This document shows positions 61,287 through 64,000 of a DNA stretch of 64,000 nucleotides, piece by piece. The DNA comes from Azohydromonas caseinilytica (GTDB taxonomy: Bacteria; Pseudomonadota; Gammaproteobacteria; Burkholderiales; Burkholderiaceae_C), in the NCBI RefSeq assembly GCF_012927045.1, contig NZ_JABBFW010000024.1, positions 1 through 64,000 on the forward strand. Direction: 5' to 3'. Position numbers and translations under genes: made by a program. The notes under the pieces are model-generated. The model ran no database searches and was not told the DNA's origin. It saw only the letters and a program-made list of their open reading frames with translations. Each line of letters starts with the position of its first letter. The first letter of the stretch is position 1.

Positions 61287-62273
61287 ATGCAAAACGTGGA
61301 TACCCGGCTCTCTCCTTCCGTGCTGGCATGGTTGCGGTGCTTCGAAGCCGCGGCGCGGTGCATGAGCTTCACCAAGGCCGCCGCGGAGCTGTGCGTGACG
61401 CAGGGGGCGGTCAGCCAGCAGGTCAAGCAACTGGAGGGCTGGCTGCAGCGCCCGCTGTTCCTGCGCAGCCCGCGGGCGCTGGTGCTGACGCCCGAAGGCC
61501 AGTGGCTGGCCTCGGTCGTGCGCGAGTCGTTCCAGGCGATCGAGGGCACGCTGGTACAGCTGCGCATTCCGCCGGCGGCCGGGCCGCTGGCGCTGAGCTG
61601 CGCGCCCTCGTTCGCGATGGGCTGGCTTACGCCCCGGCTCGGCGACTTCTACCGCAGCCACCCGGAGATCGGGCTGCGCGTCATCGGCGAGTTCCATGCC
61701 CTGGACCGCGACCGCATGGCACGCGACGAGGTGGCCGCCGCCCTGCGCTACGACCTGGGCCAGTACCCCGACCTGCTGGCCACCGAGATCCTGGACGAGT
61801 GGCTGCTGCCCGTGGCGAGCCCGGCGTTCCTGGCGGCGCACCCGCAGCTGCGCTCGCCCTCGGACCTGCACCCGGCGCTGCTGCTGCACGACAGCAGCGC
61901 CTGGGACGGTGCCGGCCCCTACGAGGAATGGGAACACTGGCTGCGCCACGCCGGCGTGACGCTGCAGGGCTTCGAGCAGGGCCACCACTTCAACCTCTCA
62001 CAGCTGGCGCAGGGCGCCGCGCTGGCCGGGCAGGGCATGGCGATGGGCCGCGCCGCGCTCGTGCTGGAGGATCTGGTGTCCGGGCGCCTGGTGGCGCCGT
62101 TCGGCATGCCGGTGCGCTCGCGTGCCGCCTACCACTTCGTGGCGCCCATGCAGCACACGGCCCGCATCGACACCGTGCTGTCCTGGCTCACGGCACAGGC
62201 CGCGCACTTTCGCGTGCAGCGCGATGAGCTGCTGCAGGCGCTGACCGCTGCGCAGAGCCGGGAGCGGCGTTGA
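61287..62273 (+). CDS. LysR-family regulator, DsdC/GcvA-like
   Basis: A 328-residue regulator divergent from dsdA. DNA-binding domain: SVLAWLRCFEAAARCMSFTK followed by AAELCVTQGAVSQQVKQLEG. The substrate-binding domain contains LSCAPSFAMGWLTPRLGDFY and EVAAALRYDLGQYPD. By arrangement it is the candidate D-serine-responsive activator of the dsdA operon (DsdC role), although DsdC identity is not proven by sequence. ATG 61287 (MQNVDTRLSPS) gives the normal LysR start; upstream in-frame codons run through the control region. Confidence 0.9.
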   Translation: MQNVDTRLSPSVLAWLRCFEAAARCMSFTKAAAELCVTQGAVSQQVKQLEGWLQRPLFLRSPRALVLTPEGQWLASVVRESFQAIEGTLVQLRIPPAAGPLALSCAPSFAMGWLTPRLGDFYRSHPEIGLRVIGEFHALDRDRMARDEVAAALRYDLGQYPDLLATEILDEWLLPVASPAFLAAHPQLRSPSDLHPALLLHDSSAWDGAGPYEEWEHWLRHAGVTLQGFEQGHHFNLSQLAQGAALAGQGMAMGRAALVLEDLVSGRLVAPFGMPVRSRAAYHFVAPMQHTARIDTVLSWLTAQAAHFRVQRDELLQALTAAQSRERR

Positions 62274-62275
62274 TG

Positions 62276-62297
62276 CGCCGGTGCGGCTGAACCGGCG
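62276..62297. terminator. possible bidirectional terminator hairpin
   Basis: A perfect 7-bp stem, CGCCGGT (62276-62282) with ACCGGCG (62291-62297), and an 8-base loop lies in the 65-bp gap between convergent genes. It lacks a T-run, so the assignment rests on position and stem only. Confidence 0.3.
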
Positions 62298-62338
62298 GCG
62301 CGGCCATCCCGGCCGTTGGCGAGCGGGGCCTGCAGCTG

Positions 62339-64000
62339 TCACTGCGGATCGCGGAGCCGGCGCAGCTCGGCCAGCACCTCGAACAGCAGCGCACTGCGGA
62401 TGGCGGCGGTCTTGCGCGGTGAGGAAACGAAACCGGTGGCATTGAAGACCACCTTGTCGCCCTCGACGCCGTCGAGCAGCACCTTCGGCGGCGGCTCCTG
62501 AAGCACCTCGGCATGCGCCTCGAAGGCCCGCAGCAGCAGCGTGCGCACGCGCTCGGCATCGGTGTCCAGCGGCAGCGGCAGCTTGAACTGGACCAGCCCC
62601 AGCGCGTTGTCATGGGTGACGTTGCGCACGACCTTGGTGATGAACTCGGAGTTGGGCACGATCACCGTGGCACGGTCGCCCGTGCGGATCTCGGTGGCGC
62701 GCACGTTGATGCGCTGGATGTCGCCCTCCACGCCGCTGAGCGCCACCCAGTCGCCGACCTTCACGGGGCGCTCGGCCAGCAGGATCAGGCCGGAGACGAA
62801 GTTGGAGACGATGGCCTGCATGCCGAAGCCCACCCCCACCGTGAGCGCGCTGGCGATCCAGGCCACCTTGTCCAGCGCCAGGCCGACGGCGGACAGCCCC
62901 AGCGCCACGGCCACGACCAGGCCGACGAAGCCCAGCAGCGTGACGAGCGAGCTGCGCATGCCGGCGTCCAGGGACGTGGTGGGCAGGAAGCGTTGGGCGA
63001 GCCAGTGCTGCAGCACCCTGAACGCCGCCAGCGCAAGGGCGAACACCAGCAGCGCCTGCAGCACGGAGCCCGGGCGCAACTCCAGCGAGCCGAGCGTGAT
63101 GCCGGTACCCAGCCGGCCGGTGTGGCTCAGCAGCTCCTGCGGCCCCTGGCCGAACGGCGCCAGCAGCAGCGCCAGCAGCAGCAGCACGACCAGCAGCCGC
63201 AAGGCGCCCGACACCACCACGGCCACCTGGGCGCGATGGCCGGCGGGCTCGGCAGGCGAGACGTCGGTCGATGCGGCCCGGGTGAGCGCCGCGGGCTGCG
63301 CCTGCCAAGCCATGGCGAGGTCGTCCACCAGCACGCACAGGAGGTAGGCGGTGCCCGCCAGCACCGTGATCCACACCGCCTGGCGCACCACGAAGCCGCC
63401 CAGCGCCACGTAGCCGATCAGGATGGCAACCAGGCTCAGCACCAGCAGCAGCCAGATGGCCACGATGAGCCCGGACAGCCAACCGGGCCGCCCTGGCGCG
63501 CTGGTGGGCGGTCGTGCCAGGGCTTGCTGGCGCAGCCGCTCGGCGCGCGACACCCCGCGCACCAGCAGCACGCCCAAGGCCAGGGTCAGCAGCGCGTCGA
63601 TGGCCACGGCCGTCGGCAGCGCGCTCTGCACCAGGGCCGCCAGCCGCTGCAGCAACCAGCTGAGGAACACGGCCACGCCCAGCAGCAGCGGGTAGCGGCG
63701 CAGGCCGAGCGCGACATGGTCCGGCAGCGGCAGCAGGCGCCACGACGGGTGCCTGGGCTGCAGCAACGCCCGGCCCAGCCCGACGACATAGGCCGAGAAG
63801 CACACGGCGCCGAAGGCATCGCCCAGCAGGGCCTGCCAGCGCGGGCCCAGGGCCGCTTCGCGGGCCAGCACGAGCAGCCCATAGGCCGCGGCGCCGGGCA
63901 CGAGCATCGCGAGCAGGGAGCGGCCCAGGGCATACAGCGAGCGCCGCACCCGGCCCTGGGGTGCGCGCTGCGTCACGATGCGCTCCATCCAGCGGCCCAG
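62339..64000 (-). CDS. mechanosensitive channel of the MscS family (open at right edge)
   Basis: At least 549 residues in the window. About ten membrane helices precede the MscS core: the pore-lining region VGVGFGMQAIVSNFVSGLIL (Gly/Ala-rich TM3), then the beta domain with ERPVKVGDWVALSGVEGDIQ, RATEIRTGDRATVIVPNSEF and KVVRNVTHDN. It opens under membrane tension to release solutes during hypo-osmotic shock. An ATG at 63988 is possible, but the frame remains open to the window end (LGRW before MERIV), so a larger protein with an N-terminal periplasmic domain is likely. It converges with the LysR gene. Confidence 0.92.
   Translation of the reverse strand: MGRWMERIVTQRAPQGRVRRSLYALGRSLLAMLVPGAAAYGLLVLAREAALGPRWQALLGDAFGAVCFSAYVVGLGRALLQPRHPSWRLLPLPDHVALGLRRYPLLLGVAVFLSWLLQRLAALVQSALPTAVAIDALLTLALGVLLVRGVSRAERLRQQALARPPTSAPGRPGWLSGLIVAIWLLLVLSLVAILIGYVALGGFVVRQAVWITVLAGTAYLLCVLVDDLAMAWQAQPAALTRAASTDVSPAEPAGHRAQVAVVVSGALRLLVVLLLLALLLAPFGQGPQELLSHTGRLGTGITLGSLELRPGSVLQALLVFALALAAFRVLQHWLAQRFLPTTSLDAGMRSSLVTLLGFVGLVVAVALGLSAVGLALDKVAWIASALTVGVGFGMQAIVSNFVSGLILLAERPVKVGDWVALSGVEGDIQRINVRATEIRTGDRATVIVPNSEFITKVVRNVTHDNALGLVQFKLPLPLDTDAERVRTLLLRAFEAHAEVLQEPPPKVLLDGVEGDKVVFNATGFVSSPRKTAAIRSALLFEVLAELRRLRDPQ

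Overview
The window is a GC-rich (about 70%) bacterial chromosome segment. It is densely packed, with many 4-bp ATGA/GTGA/TTGA gene overlaps. Two orphan Bug-type tripartite-tricarboxylate receptors, GcvA-like LysR regulators, a Pseudomonas-type bkd operon and catabolic CoA clusters point to Betaproteobacteria, order Burkholderiales (inference; no rRNA or tRNA gene is visible to confirm it).

Layout. 1-9800: the 3' end of a cadherin-like repeat protein with a strong terminator, a methyl-accepting chemotaxis protein, a lower-GC gap of about 800 bp, a CPA1 Na+/H+ antiporter, a stranded molybdopterin-oxidoreductase C-terminus, a PPC-domain protein, an FMN-dependent 2-hydroxyacid oxidase, two small proteins, and an SDR/GH1-glycosidase pair. 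10093-14811: a ThDP enzyme followed 9 bp later by a 972-residue FAD/Fe-S dehydrogenase. 14815-27421 (minus strand): a complete respiratory module. Alternative complex III (pentahaem ActA, Fe-S ActB, a fused ActC-ActD, monohaem ActE, ActF and a small one-helix subunit) runs into a SCO copper chaperone and an A2-type caa3 oxidase (subunits II, I, III, IV). The genes could take electrons from quinol through bound cytochromes c to O2 without a bc1 complex. Two palindromic repeat elements sit inside this operon: one is translated as the ActC-ActD linker, the other separates the act genes from SCO/cox.

27582-39151: a GH15 glucoamylase-like enzyme, a membrane Ser/Thr kinase, a TerB-like protein, the bkdA1-bkdA2-bkdB branched-chain oxoacid dehydrogenase genes (no E3), and a NarX/NarL-type two-component system. 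39325-45245: an RND tripartite efflux operon. 45386-46401: an overlapping antitoxin/zeta-toxin pair. 46528-48927: a GAF-GAF-GGDEF-EAL protein with a degenerate GGDEF site, followed by a LysR remnant.

49371-55148: a seven-gene plus-strand catabolic cluster (OB-fold protein, thiolase, SDR, enoyl-CoA hydratase, Bug receptor, hotdog thioesterase, CaiB CoA-transferase) that looks like import, CoA activation and beta-oxidation-like cleavage of an unknown carboxylate. It converges on a minus-strand operon (61193-55135) of D-serine ammonia-lyase, Bug receptor, amidase, FAD amino-acid-oxidase-like protein and a LysR regulator. A second LysR gene is divergent from dsdA across a 93-bp region with a perfect inverted repeat. 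The window ends in an MscS channel gene open at the right edge.

The strongest unusual signal is the ActC-ActD fusion through a translated palindromic repeat. I found no CRISPR array, prophage, insertion sequence, rRNA or tRNA.
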